Notes: generated from the sequence alone by a model not told the origin. Positions 35,163-45,031 are shown, numbered from the stretch's first letter. The stretch: 64,000 nt of DNA from Methyloversatilis thermotolerans (GCF_000372885.1 NZ_KB889967.1:496001-560000); one strand, 5' to 3'. A program made the numbers and translations.

Positions 35163-37952
35163 TCAGCGCGCGCGTTTGAGTACGCCTATGGGCGGCGCCC
35201 AGCCTTCGCCTGGCGCCTTCTTGCTGGTGACCAGCGTAAGCTGCGCCGGCGCGAACACATTGGCATTGTGCGTGACCGGCGTGGTGATCAGATACTGCGC
35301 GCGCGTGGCGCCGAGGAAGCGACCGACGCGGTCGATGTTGGCGACGTCCAGATGGGCGAACGGCTCGTCGATGAATACGAAGCCGCCCGGTCGGGTGTCA
35401 TCCATCAGCAGGGCAATCAGCAGGATGAGTGACTTCATCACCTGCTGGCCACCGGACGCCTCGCCGTCGTTGAGGCCGACCGCGCCCTTGCGGTCGAAGT
35501 CGAAGCTCACCTCCAGCCCGGCCTGGGCCAGAGACAGGTCGTCGTTATCCAGGTGCGGCGTCGGGCAGTCGACGCCGACACCGGCCAGTTCGCCCAGTGC
35601 GCGCAGGTTCTTGGCGTACTGCCGCACCGTGGCGCGCAACTTGGCGATATAGGCGGCGCGCGCATCGTCGGTCAGGCGGCGTGCGGTCGCGCAATACCCC
35701 TGGCGGGCGGCGTAATCCTGCTCGCGCTTGGCGAGGTCGTCGCGCAGGCGCTCGCGCAGCGTCAGCGCTGCCGGGTCGGTGATCCAGTCGCCGCGCGCCA
35801 GCAGTTCACGCAGGCGGCCCAGTTCGCGCCGTGCGGCGCGGGCATCGCCATAGCGTTCGGCGAGCTGCGCCAGTTCCTGCGGGTCGAGCCAGTGCGCCGG
35901 CATGCCGCGACGGCGCGCACGCAACTGCAGCAGGCGGCGCGCCTGCTCGTTGCGGCGCGGCGCCGATTCCTGGCTCAGTTCGCGCAGGCGGCGACCGGTG
36001 TCATCGATTTCGCGGCGACGGCGGTCGGATTCGACCTCGATGCCGCGCAGATTCTCGTTCAGCCGTTCGACCTCGCGGCGCGCGGCATCGCGTGCCGCTT
36101 CGGCGGCTGCGCTGCGTTCGCGCGCCGCCGGCTGCGCCTGCGCCGCCGCGGCGAATTCGGCGCTGCGTTCGGCCAGCAGCGTGGCCGACTGCAGGCCGAG
36201 CAGGCGCGCACGCAGTGCCTTCAGCCGTTCGCGCGCGGTGTCGAGTTGCGGACTCAGTTGGCGTCGCTGGGTGTCGAGTGCGGCAATGTCCGCGCCAAGC
36301 TGGGCGATGCGCGCCTGGCGCGCCAGTTCGCCGAAGTGGAATTCGGCGGGCCGGCCCAGGTGGCGGGCGCCGCGGCGTTCCTTGTGATAGCCGTCGCGGG
36401 TGATCCACTCGGCGTCGCGCGGCAGAGTGCGCGCGGCTTCTGCGTCATCGACGCGCTGCATGCGGTTCAGCAGCTCGCACAGCCAGCGCGGCACCGGCGC
36501 GGCGAAGCGCACGACTTCGGCCAGCGAACCGGTGCGCGGCGCGGTGGCGCTCTCGCGCTCGGCGACGATGAAGTGGCGGAAGCGCGCGCGCTCGCCCAGC
36601 GCCCAGGCGGCGTGGCGGTCGTCCTCGCGCTCCAGCAGGATGAGGTGGCGGTAGGGCCGCAGCACCGCTTCGAGCGCGGCCTGCCAGGCGGCATCGGTCA
36701 CCTCGACCACGTCGGACAGTGCGCTGTGCGCGATGCCTGCTTCGTCCAGCCCGGCGCGGAATTCGCTCACTTCGCGGTCGCTCGGCGCGCCGCGGCGTTC
36801 GCGTGCCGCACGCAGCGCCTCGGACTTCTCTTCGAAGCGCAGCACCAGTGCCCGCTCGTCGGCGGCCAGTTTCGTGGCGGTCGATTCCGCCTCGGCGTGC
36901 TCGGCTTCCAGTGCCAGAGCGTCGGCGCCATGCTCGCTGGCGACGCGCTCGCGCAGCTTGCGTTCTTCGTCGAGCAGGCGCTCGATGTCGCGCAGCGCGT
37001 CGTGCGCGCCGAGCTGTTCGGTCTCGGTGGTCTTCTCGGCGGCACGTGCCACGTCCAGCGCCGACTTCGCAGCGTCGCGCTCGCTCTTCACCGATTCCAG
37101 CCGCGCCGACACGGCGTCGTGCTCGACGCGCAGCCTGCGCAGGTCTTCACGCAGCCGCGTCAGCCCGCTGCGCTCGCCTTCGATGTCGCGGCTCAGTTCG
37201 GCCACTTCCAGCCGCGGCACGATTTCGGCTTCCAGCGCGTGTGCCTCGTCCGAATGCTGTTTCCATTCGAGGTAGTTGTCGGCCTCCATGCGCTTGGCCT
37301 CGGCCTGGGTGCGCAGGCGGTCGAGGTCAAGGCCTATGCTTTCCAGTTCGCGCTCGGCGCTCTTCTGTTCCTCACGCGCGGCCTGGTAGTTGTCCAGCAC
37401 CTCCTTGTCGCCGAACACGTCGAACACCAGGTCGAGCAGCGCGCGCGGCGAGTATTCACACAGTTTGTCGGTGTCGCCCTGTTCCAGCGACAGCACCTTG
37501 GCGATGGCCGGTGTCAGCCCGCCCCAGGCAAGGCGGTTCTGGTAGTCGCGCAGGCCGGCCCATTCGCTGCCGGCTTCCAGTTGTTCAATCGCCACATTGC
37601 CGTCGACGATGGCGTAGTCGCGCGTCCAGTCACCGCCAGCGCGCTTGATGCGGCAGGCCAGCGTCACTTCGTCGTGGATGCACGGGAAGAACGGGCGCTT
37701 GCCGGTGCCGCCCGGCACGTTGGCCACCACCGCACGTATCCACGCGAAGTCGCGGTCGGCGCGGCGGACGTAGCGGCGGAAGTCGCGCTTGCCGGAACAG
37801 CGCAGCGCGAACAGCGTGCGCAGCGCGTCGAGCAGCGTGGTCTTGCCCGAGCCATTGGGGCCGACGATGGTGATGATCTGGGCGTCGAGCGGCAGCGTGA
37901 AGCGGCGCCAGAAATCCCAGTGCACCAGTTCGAGTTGCTTGATGTGGAACAT
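35163..37952 (-). CDS. SMC-like ATPase, MksB/JetC type
   Basis: A 929-residue SMC-family protein: Walker A GPNGSGKTT at residues 31-39, long Ala/Arg/Glu-rich coiled coils either side of a globular hinge at about 480-560, the signature LNDGEASGGQQ at about 827 and Walker B FVFIDEPFAHLD at about 858. The length fits MksB of condensin-like MksBEF. It is the last gene of a set with KITE- and kleisin-like genes upstream. Such complexes extrude DNA loops; with JetD/MksG they remove plasmids (Wadjet), without it they organise the chromosome. It begins 179 bases after the KITE-like gene. Confidence 0.88.
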   Translation of the reverse strand: MFHIKQLELVHWDFWRRFTLPLDAQIITIVGPNGSGKTTLLDALRTLFALRCSGKRDFRRYVRRADRDFAWIRAVVANVPGGTGKRPFFPCIHDEVTLACRIKRAGGDWTRDYAIVDGNVAIEQLEAGSEWAGLRDYQNRLAWGGLTPAIAKVLSLEQGDTDKLCEYSPRALLDLVFDVFGDKEVLDNYQAAREEQKSAERELESIGLDLDRLRTQAEAKRMEADNYLEWKQHSDEAHALEAEIVPRLEVAELSRDIEGERSGLTRLREDLRRLRVEHDAVSARLESVKSERDAAKSALDVARAAEKTTETEQLGAHDALRDIERLLDEERKLRERVASEHGADALALEAEHAEAESTATKLAADERALVLRFEEKSEALRAARERRGAPSDREVSEFRAGLDEAGIAHSALSDVVEVTDAAWQAALEAVLRPYRHLILLEREDDRHAAWALGERARFRHFIVAERESATAPRTGSLAEVVRFAAPVPRWLCELLNRMQRVDDAEAARTLPRDAEWITRDGYHKERRGARHLGRPAEFHFGELARQARIAQLGADIAALDTQRRQLSPQLDTARERLKALRARLLGLQSATLLAERSAEFAAAAQAQPAARERSAAAEAARDAARREVERLNENLRGIEVESDRRRREIDDTGRRLRELSQESAPRRNEQARRLLQLRARRRGMPAHWLDPQELAQLAERYGDARAARRELGRLRELLARGDWITDPAALTLRERLRDDLAKREQDYAARQGYCATARRLTDDARAAYIAKLRATVRQYAKNLRALGELAGVGVDCPTPHLDNDDLSLAQAGLEVSFDFDRKGAVGLNDGEASGGQQVMKSLILLIALLMDDTRPGGFVFIDEPFAHLDVANIDRVGRFLGATRAQYLITTPVTHNANVFAPAQLTLVTSKKAPGEGWAPPIGVLKRAR

Positions 37953-38131
37953 GGTCGTGGTTTGTCAGCGCAGGAGATGGTTTCGTGGGAACGGGGGCTG
38001 CCCGCGATGGCTCATGTGAAGCGGTCGTGGCGAAGGCGTCACCGCCGCCTGGACCGTGGCGATGGCGCGCCGATTCCGACCAGCGCCGCCCGCCGCGTGC
38101 GGATGCGTGCACGCAGAACGCAAGGAGCGCA

Positions 38132-38821
38132 TCATTCTTCGCCGTCCTCGTCGGCCTGCGCCAGCTCGAAGGCGTTCGCGGTGGGCAGGCGATGGCCCGC
38201 TTCGGCCAGTACGTCGGCCAGTGTGCCGTGGATGACGCGGTCGGCCAGGATGCGGTAGTCAAGCAGCACGTCGAGCAGCGGGCCTTCCAGCACCTGGCCG
38301 CCGCGCCGTTCGATGAAGCCGAGGCGCGCCAGCTTGCCGAGCGCGAAGTTGAGTTTGGTCTTGCCACCGAGGCGGTTGCCGAAATCGGCCGCCAGCGACG
38401 CTTCGGACAGCGCGCCCGATACCGCCTCGCCGTGCTCGACCGGTGTTTCGGCGCCGAACATGTCGTCCTGGCCGTCGTCCTGCAGGCTGCGGCGGTTCAC
38501 CTGACGCTCGCGCTTGGGCAGCACGATGAGCGCCCAGATCACCATCAGCCAGGCCAGTTCGTCGCGCGTCAGGCCGACGTTGGACGCCGCGTACTCGCGG
38601 CCCTGACCGAACACCGGCTCACGCATGTCCTCGGCCAGGCCGACCGCAATATGTGCGGCATAGGGATTGTCGAGCAACTGCAGGCCGACCGTGGCGAGCC
38701 GGTTGTCCAGTGCGTGGCGGAAGCTGTCGTCGACCAGCGCGCGGCGAGCCAGCGCGTCGGAGCGCGGGATCGAGCGGTGCGCCAGCAGGCGGGCGGTGAG
38801 GGTACGCAGTTCTGTTTCCAT
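38132..38821 (-). CDS. MksE/JetB-like KITE subunit
   Basis: A 229-residue acidic protein with two winged-helix-like segments (about 60-105 with LTRDELAWLMVIWALIVLP, and about 145-195 with FALGKLARLGFIERRGGQVLEGPLLDVL). Size, fold type and position between kleisin-like and SMC genes match MksE/JetB, which binds the kleisin. I chose ATG 38821 with GGGAG five bases upstream over GTG 38827. It starts 16 bases after the kleisin-like stop. Confidence 0.75.
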   Translation of the reverse strand: METELRTLTARLLAHRSIPRSDALARRALVDDSFRHALDNRLATVGLQLLDNPYAAHIAVGLAEDMREPVFGQGREYAASNVGLTRDELAWLMVIWALIVLPKRERQVNRRSLQDDGQDDMFGAETPVEHGEAVSGALSEASLAADFGNRLGGKTKLNFALGKLARLGFIERRGGQVLEGPLLDVLLDYRILADRVIHGTLADVLAEAGHRLPTANAFELAQADEDGEE

Positions 38822-38837
38822 CGTCACTCCCGTCGGT

Positions 38838-40112
38838 TCAGGGTTGTTTTGCCATGCGCGGCGCGACTTCGCCTACCGTGATGGCGGCGACGTCCGCGTC
38901 GTCCACCGGCTGGATGTCTTCGCTGAAGCGCACGTCGACCGGCATGCGCAGGAAATCGGCAATCGGGCCTTCGCCCGCCTCGCGCATGCCGTCGGCGTCG
39001 GCGTCGCGCAGCAGCGCGAGCAGCGACATGCGGTAGGCGGCCTGGGCGAAGCTGCCGCCCGGCACGATGTCCGCCAGCGACGAGGGGGCATCCAGCCGCT
39101 CGATGCGCTGGCCGAACAGTTCGAGCAGGCGCAGGTCTTCCATCTGCGGTGCCGCTGTGACCGGCGCTTCATCGGCCGCCGGCAGGATGGAGGCGCCGGC
39201 TTCCGGCACCGGTTCGTTGGCGGCCGCCGGCTCCGCGCGGTCCAGCAGTTCGTGCCCGCCGGCCAGCAGCGTGAGATCGGGGCTGGGCGTCAGCGCGTCT
39301 GCGCACAGGCCGGCCAGCGCAGCCGCATCCAGCCCGCGCAGCCAGTTCGCCACGTCGGACGAGGAAATGCCGGAGCCGCCGAGCGTCACGCGCTGAGATT
39401 CGATCTTGTTCAGCGCGCGCTGGAAGGAGGCGTCGACCCGCGCCAGCCGCGACTGCGCCAGACCGATGCGCTGTGCCAGGCTGGCGCGCTCGAACGGGAT
39501 GTCCTCGTCGGCCAGCAGTTCGCGCAGCAGCAGCGTGCCGCGATCCAGCCAGCGCGCATTGGCGGCCAGCCTGCGGCGCGCCGACAGGATGCGGAATTCC
39601 GAGCCGGAGGCGATCGCGTCCTCGAAGTGCAGCGTCAGGTCGTTCAACTTGCCCAGCAACTGCTGCAGCGCCTCGCCGGTGTCGCCGTCGACCGCCTGCA
39701 GACCCGCCAGCTGGGCGGTCAGAAAGCCCAGCTCGACATCCTCGTCGCCGGACAGTTCGAGCAGCATGGTGAGCGCGGCGCAGGCGTTGCGGCCGACGTC
39801 GGACAGCAGGTACTGGCCGTCGGCGATCAGCAGCAGCGCGTGGTCGCGCAGCCGGCGCAGCACGGTTTCCAGCTTGACCGGGTCGATGAAGGCGAAACGC
39901 GCGCGCAGCGCGTCCGGTGACCAGCGCGGCATGTCGGCGCTGCGGCCGATTTCGCCGAGCACCATCACGCGCAGCAGCACCTCGGTTTCCGAGCCGTGGA
40001 ACAGTGTCGTGAATGCGGACAGCATGGGCCGCGCGCGCAGCAGGCGGTCGAGTTCCGGTACTTCTTCCGCCTCGATGCCGGGCGCGAGGAATTCGCTCAA
40101 GTCAGCGCTCAC
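38838..40112 (-). CDS. MksF/JetA-like kleisin subunit
   Basis: A 424-residue mostly helical protein. Its N-terminal part includes helix-rich winged-helix-like sequence (LETVLRRLRDHALLLIADGQYLLSDVGR), a long helical middle and an acidic C-terminal part, consistent with the kleisin MksF/JetA that bridges the SMC heads. The GTG start at 40112 overlaps the stop of the upstream gene (GTGA), which fixes it. Identification depends largely on gene order with the SMC and KITE genes; primary sequence of kleisins is poorly conserved. Confidence 0.72.
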   Translation of the reverse strand: MSADLSEFLAPGIEAEEVPELDRLLRARPMLSAFTTLFHGSETEVLLRVMVLGEIGRSADMPRWSPDALRARFAFIDPVKLETVLRRLRDHALLLIADGQYLLSDVGRNACAALTMLLELSGDEDVELGFLTAQLAGLQAVDGDTGEALQQLLGKLNDLTLHFEDAIASGSEFRILSARRRLAANARWLDRGTLLLRELLADEDIPFERASLAQRIGLAQSRLARVDASFQRALNKIESQRVTLGGSGISSSDVANWLRGLDAAALAGLCADALTPSPDLTLLAGGHELLDRAEPAAANEPVPEAGASILPAADEAPVTAAPQMEDLRLLELFGQRIERLDAPSSLADIVPGGSFAQAAYRMSLLALLRDADADGMREAGEGPIADFLRMPVDVRFSEDIQPVDDADVAAITVGEVAPRMAKQP

Positions 40113-41368
40113 TGATAGATCTCCAGCGCGCCGATGCGCGCGTCGATGTCGGTCATGACCGCCTGGTAGGCCGGCGTTCCGACGCCGCCGAAGCGGCGAC
40201 GGAATTCCGCCTCCGGCATGAATTCGGCCAGGCCGTCCAGCTCCGGCAGCAACTGGCCGGCATCGGACAGTTGCGCGAGCACGCGGGCCACGCGCGCATC
40301 GCCCGCGGCAATGCGTTCGCCGAGACGTGTGCCGGCGCGGTCGGCCATCAGGTCGGTGAAGGAAAAGCCGCTGCCGCTGCGTGCATCGCGCACCTCCTTC
40401 GACAAACCTATCGTGTCGGCCCATGCCGTGCCCGCATGGGCTGCGATCAGCGCGGAGCCGACCAGATGCTGTGCCATGTCCTCGCGGCCGCGCAATGTAA
40501 GCGGGCGCGGCGGTACCGGCAGCCAGCTTTCGGCCTCCGGGAACAGGCTGGCCGGCGATCGGCCGGTCACATGAAGCGCCAGCACCAGCAGCGCGGAGCG
40601 CTGTTCGTTGCGCAGGTCGCCGCCGCGCTTGACTGCGAGCGCGAACAGCTTCTGCATCGGCACGAGCAGCGTGTCCTGTCGGCGCGCACGCGCATTCGAC
40701 AGCGCAATGACCGCACCGTGAAGTTCGGCGTAATAGGCCGCGACGCGCTCCACCTCGCCGGGAGGAAACAGCATGCGCAAGCCATCGCGAGCCGCGATCC
40801 GCCCGCGGCTGTGATCGATCAGCATCTGCCCGCGCTCGATGCGCACCGCCTTGCGCGCTTCTGCAAGTGCCAGCGGATCCAGCGTGAGGCCCGTGCGGGC
40901 GAGCAACGCAGGGCCGATAGCCGAGATCAGCGCATCCGCGGCGGCGCGGGGCAGATCGAGGGTGCCTATGCTCAGGCGGTCCATATCGAGCATGCCGGCT
41001 CGCGACACCATTTCCAGTTCGCCGTTGAGCCAGAAGCTCCCACCCAGCGGGTGCGCCAGCGTGATGATCAGGATGTCGCGGTCCATGCGCGCGGCAGTAC
41101 GGGTGTCGGCATGGCCGAACCTTTGGCTGGCCCACGCGAGCATCGCCTGCACATCCTGGCTGCCGAGGCGGATCGGCCGGCTGCGTGCACTCTTGCGCGG
41201 GTCGATCTGCGCGAGATGACGCAAGGCTTGTTCGCGCGCCGCGACATCCGCCTGCGGCGAAACCTCGCCGACCGCCGGGTGCGTCGACAGCAGCGCCCAG
41301 GCGAGCAGGGCGAGGCCGGCAAAGCTCAGTGCGACGCCGAATGCCACGGCGCGCAGCAGGACACGCAC
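40109..41368 (-). CDS. Hypothetical membrane-anchored protein heading the Mks-like set
   Basis: I do not recognise this 419-residue protein. One N-terminal transmembrane helix (about residues 5-27) is followed by a large soluble region that should lie in the periplasm. It has SGSGFSFTDLMADRAGTRLGERIA near residue 340, the kind of segment seen in YfiM/YcaO-neighbour 'murein' proteins, but no motif I can name with confidence. The stop overlaps the kleisin-like start and its GTG start is two bases after prfB ends, so it may be co-transcribed with both. Confidence 0.6.
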   Translation of the reverse strand: MRVLLRAVAFGVALSFAGLALLAWALLSTHPAVGEVSPQADVAAREQALRHLAQIDPRKSARSRPIRLGSQDVQAMLAWASQRFGHADTRTAARMDRDILIITLAHPLGGSFWLNGELEMVSRAGMLDMDRLSIGTLDLPRAAADALISAIGPALLARTGLTLDPLALAEARKAVRIERGQMLIDHSRGRIAARDGLRMLFPPGEVERVAAYYAELHGAVIALSNARARRQDTLLVPMQKLFALAVKRGGDLRNEQRSALLVLALHVTGRSPASLFPEAESWLPVPPRPLTLRGREDMAQHLVGSALIAAHAGTAWADTIGLSKEVRDARSGSGFSFTDLMADRAGTRLGERIAAGDARVARVLAQLSDAGQLLPELDGLAEFMPEAEFRRRFGGVGTPAYQAVMTDIDARIGALEIYQ

Positions 41369-41370
41369 CG

Positions 41371-42475
41371 TCAGACGCCCTGTTTCAGGCTGGCCTGGAT
41401 GAAACCGTCGAGATCGCCATCAAGCACGGCCTGGGTGTTGCCCACTTCGTGACTGGTACGCAGGTCCTTGATCCGGCTCTGGTCCAGCACGTAGGAGCGG
41501 ATCTGGTGGCCCCAGCCGATGTCGCTCTTGGTGTCTTCCAGCGCCTGCTGGGCCGCCTGGCGCTTGCGCAGTTCGGCCTCGTACAGCCGCGACTTCAGCA
41601 TGGCCATCGCTTCCGCCTTGTTCTTGTGCTGCGAGCGGTCGTTCTGGCACTGCACGACGATGCCGGTCGGTACGTGCGTGATGCGGATGGCCGAGTCGGT
41701 CTTGTTGATGTGCTGGCCACCGGCACCCGATGCGCGGAAGGTGTCGATGCGCAGATCGGCCGGATTGATTTCGATATCGATGGAGTCATCGACCTCGGGG
41801 TAGACGAACACGCTGGAGAAGCTGGTATGGCGGCGCGCGCCCGAATCGAAGGGGCTCTTGCGCACCAGCCGGTGGATGCCGGTTTCCGTGCGCAGCGTGC
41901 CATAGGCGTACTCGGCGCTTACCTTGATCGTGGCGCTCTTGATGCCGGCCACTTCGCCTTCCGACTCTTCCATCACCTCGACGCTGAAGCCCTTGCGCTC
42001 GCAGTACTTCACGTACATGCGCAGCAGCATCGAGGCCCAGTCCTGGGCTTCGGTGCCGCCTGCGCCGGCCTGGATTTCCAGGAAGCAGTTGCTCGGGTCC
42101 TGCGGGTTGTTGAACATGCGGCGGAATTCAAGGCCAGCCACATCGGCCTCGATCTTCTCCTTGTCCGCCTCGATGGCGGCGACCGTGTCCTCGTCCGCTT
42201 CCTCGCGCGCGAGATCGAACAGTTCGCGCGCGTCGTTCAGGCGCGCATCAATGGACTCGAGTACGCGCACCACGCCTTCGAGCGAGTGCTTCTCCTTGCC
42301 CAGTTCCTGCGCGCGCGCGGTGTCGTTCCACACGCTGGGGTCTTCCAGCGCGCGTTCCACTTCCTCGAGCCGCGATGCCCTGGCATCGTAGTCAAAGATA
42401 CCTCCGCAGTTCGCCGGCCCGCGATTGCAGGTCGGTCAGGTGATTGGCGATGGCGTTGAGGCGTTCTGCTTCCAT
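41371..42475 (-). CDS. prfB: Peptide chain release factor 2 (programmed +1 frameshift)
   Basis: RF2 recognises UGA and UAA stop codons. The catalytic GGQ is in [13 protein letters not shown] and the stop-recognition SPF is in [12 protein letters not shown]. The start at 42475 ([17 protein letters not shown]) runs in one frame for 27 codons to an in-frame UGA; the rest, from [18 protein letters not shown] on, is in the +1 frame to the stop at 41371. The full product is about 367 residues, the usual length. This autoregulated shift is ancient and conserved. The GTG start of the next gene follows within two bases. Confidence 0.95.
42391..42405 (-). promoter_or_regulatory. RF2 programmed frameshift site
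   Basis: On the coding strand the site reads GGAGG-TAT-CTT-TGA-C. The internal Shine-Dalgarno-like GGAGG sits three bases before the slippery CTT, followed by the in-frame UGA and a C, exactly as in E. coli prfB. Low RF2 gives a slow UGA and a +1 shift. Confidence 0.95.
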
Positions 42476-42702
42476 GGCGGTCGTCGATGCGGTTTGCGGA
42501 AAACCTTGCATTGTACCGCCGCCTGCGTGCGGGATGTTTTCCCTTGCCGGTCCCGGGCTGCTGCGCGAGTTTCTGCGGGATGATTTCCTGTGACGGCCCG
42601 CTCGGGTTTGGCGGAAATCCTGAACCCCGAGGGCCGCTGCCCTCTCTATACTTTGCGCCGCGCATCGTCCAGCACCCCTATAAGATCCCGAGGAGACTTT
42701 CC

Positions 42703-43806
42703 ATGCGAGTCAAATTTGCCAGCCGCGGCCTGATGCCGGTCGTGCTTTTTTCCCTCATGGCCGGGGCAGGTCTTTCCCGGGCCGCCGGTACCGCCTATGT
42801 GAGCAACCAGAACGACGGTATTTCCATCATCGACCTTGCTTCCATGCAGGTGACAGGGGACATGGAGGTGGGGGGCAAGGTGCCGCGCGGACTGGGTATC
42901 ACCGATGATGGCAAGACCCTGGTGGTGGCGGTGCGCGAATCCGGCGACATCGCGCTGATCGACGTGGCCAGCGGCAAGGTGAGCAAGCGCATCAGGATAG
43001 GCAAGAACCCTGAATTTGTGCGGGTGCGTGGCGGCATGGCCTTCGTGTCCTTCGAGCCCACGTCGAAGCTGGGGCCACCGCCCAAGGGCGGTGCTGACAA
43101 GAAGGACGATGACGGGAAGGCGGATGGCAAGGGCGGTGCTCATGATGACGATGACGACGACGGCAAGGAACCGGCCAAGGTGGCGGTCGTCGACCTGAAG
43201 AAGGGCAAGGTGATCCGCAACATCGTCGGCGGCCCGGAAACCGAAGGCATCGAATTCACCTCCGATGGCAAGCGTCTGGTGGTGACCAATGAAGCCGACA
43301 ACACGCTGACGCTGCACGACATCAGGACCGGCAAGCTGCTGAAGAAGGTGGATGTCGCCAAGTACGGCACGCGTCCGCGCGGCATCAAGCTGTCACCCGA
43401 TGGCAAGACCTTCGTTGCCACGCTGGAACTGAGCAACAACGTGCTGGTGCTCGACGACAAGCTCGATCCGGTGAAGGCGGTTGCCACCGGCGAGACGCCC
43501 TATGGCGTGGCGTTCGACCGCAAGGGCGAGCGGCTTTTCGTGGCCACGTCGCGCGCCAGGATGCTTGAAGTGTTCGACGCGAAAACCTTCTCCAAGATCA
43601 AGGACGTGCCGCTGGATGCGGATCGTTGCTGGCATTTCAGCTTCACTCCGGATGAGCAAAAGATTCTGGTGGTGTGCGGCCGCTCCGATGCGGTGGTGGT
43701 GGTCGACGCGCAGAAGCTGGAAGTGACCGGCCGTATCGAGGACAAGAAGCTGCCGTGGGGCATCGTCACCTGGCCGCGGGCGATGGGCAGTCTCGATCAG
43801 CCTTGA
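42703..43806 (+). CDS. YVTN/YncE-type beta-propeller protein
   Basis: A 367-residue exported protein: signal peptide (ending SRAA), then about seven beta-propeller blades with repeats like AYVSNQNDGISIIDL, KTLVVAVRESGDIALIDV and KLVVTNEADNTLTLHDI. A charged low-complexity insert of Lys, Asp, Gly and His (about 118-152, with a run of Asp) breaks the propeller. Related proteins accompany PQQ-dependent alcohol dehydrogenases, but the role is not set. A GAGGAGA ribosome site precedes the ATG. It stands alone. Confidence 0.82.
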   Translation: MRVKFASRGLMPVVLFSLMAGAGLSRAAGTAYVSNQNDGISIIDLASMQVTGDMEVGGKVPRGLGITDDGKTLVVAVRESGDIALIDVASGKVSKRIRIGKNPEFVRVRGGMAFVSFEPTSKLGPPPKGGADKKDDDGKADGKGGAHDDDDDDGKEPAKVAVVDLKKGKVIRNIVGGPETEGIEFTSDGKRLVVTNEADNTLTLHDIRTGKLLKKVDVAKYGTRPRGIKLSPDGKTFVATLELSNNVLVLDDKLDPVKAVATGETPYGVAFDRKGERLFVATSRARMLEVFDAKTFSKIKDVPLDADRCWHFSFTPDEQKILVVCGRSDAVVVVDAQKLEVTGRIEDKKLPWGIVTWPRAMGSLDQP

Positions 43807-44236
43807 GCAGGGCCGGTCGCCCGGTGCCTGGCCGGCGGCGCGCCCGGATCCTGCGGGCGATACCTCAGGCGGGCAAGGGCAGCCGCTGGCCGAAGCGGCA
43901 CGGAACCGCTACCCGCCGGTGCGGAACGTCATCCCTGCCTCGACCCGAGCGGGCGTCCCGAGGGCGCTCGCTTCCCTCGCTTTCCGTTCTGGAACTCAGC
44001 CGTTTGCGCGTGTCTCGCGCGGACGACCCGGTGCGGTGACCCTGTTTCACCGCCTTGCAACATTTGGCTGCAAAACTTCGGTCCTGCTTACATCAGGTCA
44101 TGTGTTGCTTGCATGACGCATCCGCTGGGTCAGGGGCCCGGCCCCGCTTGGGGCGAGCGGCCGCGGTCGGTATCACTCATGTGCGTGCGTACCGATCACA
44201 ACAACAGTCAACGCGTTGCAGCTCCTCTCCTCCACC
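43807..44236. other. Noncoding region upstream of the EpsA-like regulator gene
   Basis: About 430 bases with no frame I would call a gene. It should contain the promoter of the regulator gene. I see no strong hairpin or repeat by eye. Confidence 0.45.
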
Positions 44237-45031
44237 ATGGCAGATCCGCTCGACCGCGGTCAGATCGATTCGCAGCAATTGCTGTTCACGATCGAAACGT
44301 CCATACGCGTGGTGAAACGCTTCCAGTTCTTCCTGTGGGCACAGGGCTCCTTGCAGGCGTTGTTGCCGCACGAAATCATGGTGTGTGCGTGTGGCGACAT
44401 CGAGCGACTGGATTTCCGCGCGATGGTGTTTTCGCGCACTGTGCTGGCACCGGATTTCGAGTCCCGCCTGACCGATCCGGCGGGCGGGCTGATTTCGCGC
44501 CTGCTCGAAAGCTGGCGCCAGGGGGCGCGCGAACCGTTGATCAGTGCCCAGGGTGCGGACCACACGCCGGTCGGCCGCACATTGTCGTCCTTGCAACTGA
44601 CGCACGCGCTGGCCCACGGATGCCGCGAGGTGAGGGGGGAACAATCCACCTTCTTCGCGCTGCTTGGCTTGCCGCTTGCGCCGACACTGCATGATGCGCG
44701 CCGCATCGAACTGCTGATGCCTCATCTGCATCTGGCGCTGCTGCGCGTGAACGAGTTCGAACGCGCGGAAAACGGTGCCCGACCGCGCAGCCGCAATCCG
44801 CTGCCGATTTCGCTCAGTGCGCGCGAACTCCAGGTGCTCGAATGGGTGCGCGAAGGAAAGACCAATCACGAGATCGGACAGATCCTCGATATCAGTCCGC
44901 TCACCGTGAAAAACCATATCCAGAAAATCCTGCGCAAGCTGGACGTGACCAACCGTGCCCAGGCGGTGGCGCGGGTCGCGGCCTTGCGCGCCAGGGAAGG
45001 CGGCGTCGATGTCGCCGGAGATGCCTCATGA
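44237..45031 (+). CDS. epsA: EpsA-type LuxR-family regulator
   Basis: A 264-residue protein. The C-terminal 65 residues are a LuxR/NarL helix-turn-helix (LSARELQVLEWVREGKTNHEIGQILDISPLTVKNHIQKIL), and the N-terminal part is like EpsA, a regulator required for exopolysaccharide in Methylobacillus and linked to PEP-CTERM/exosortase systems. It lacks a receiver domain. ATG 44237 is chosen; a TTG at 44216 is possible. Its stop overlaps the start of the ankyrin gene. It may control the pga-like operon or PEP-CTERM genes here, by inference from the family. Confidence 0.8.
   Translation: MADPLDRGQIDSQQLLFTIETSIRVVKRFQFFLWAQGSLQALLPHEIMVCACGDIERLDFRAMVFSRTVLAPDFESRLTDPAGGLISRLLESWRQGAREPLISAQGADHTPVGRTLSSLQLTHALAHGCREVRGEQSTFFALLGLPLAPTLHDARRIELLMPHLHLALLRVNEFERAENGARPRSRNPLPISLSARELQVLEWVREGKTNHEIGQILDISPLTVKNHIQKILRKLDVTNRAQAVARVAALRAREGGVDVAGDAS

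Noticed and set aside
37953-38131. Third REP-like copy between the KITE and SMC genes
   Set aside because: Only a short match (CGTGGGAACGGGGGCTGCCCGCGATGG-like) lacking the second palindrome; too degenerate to list as a repeat.
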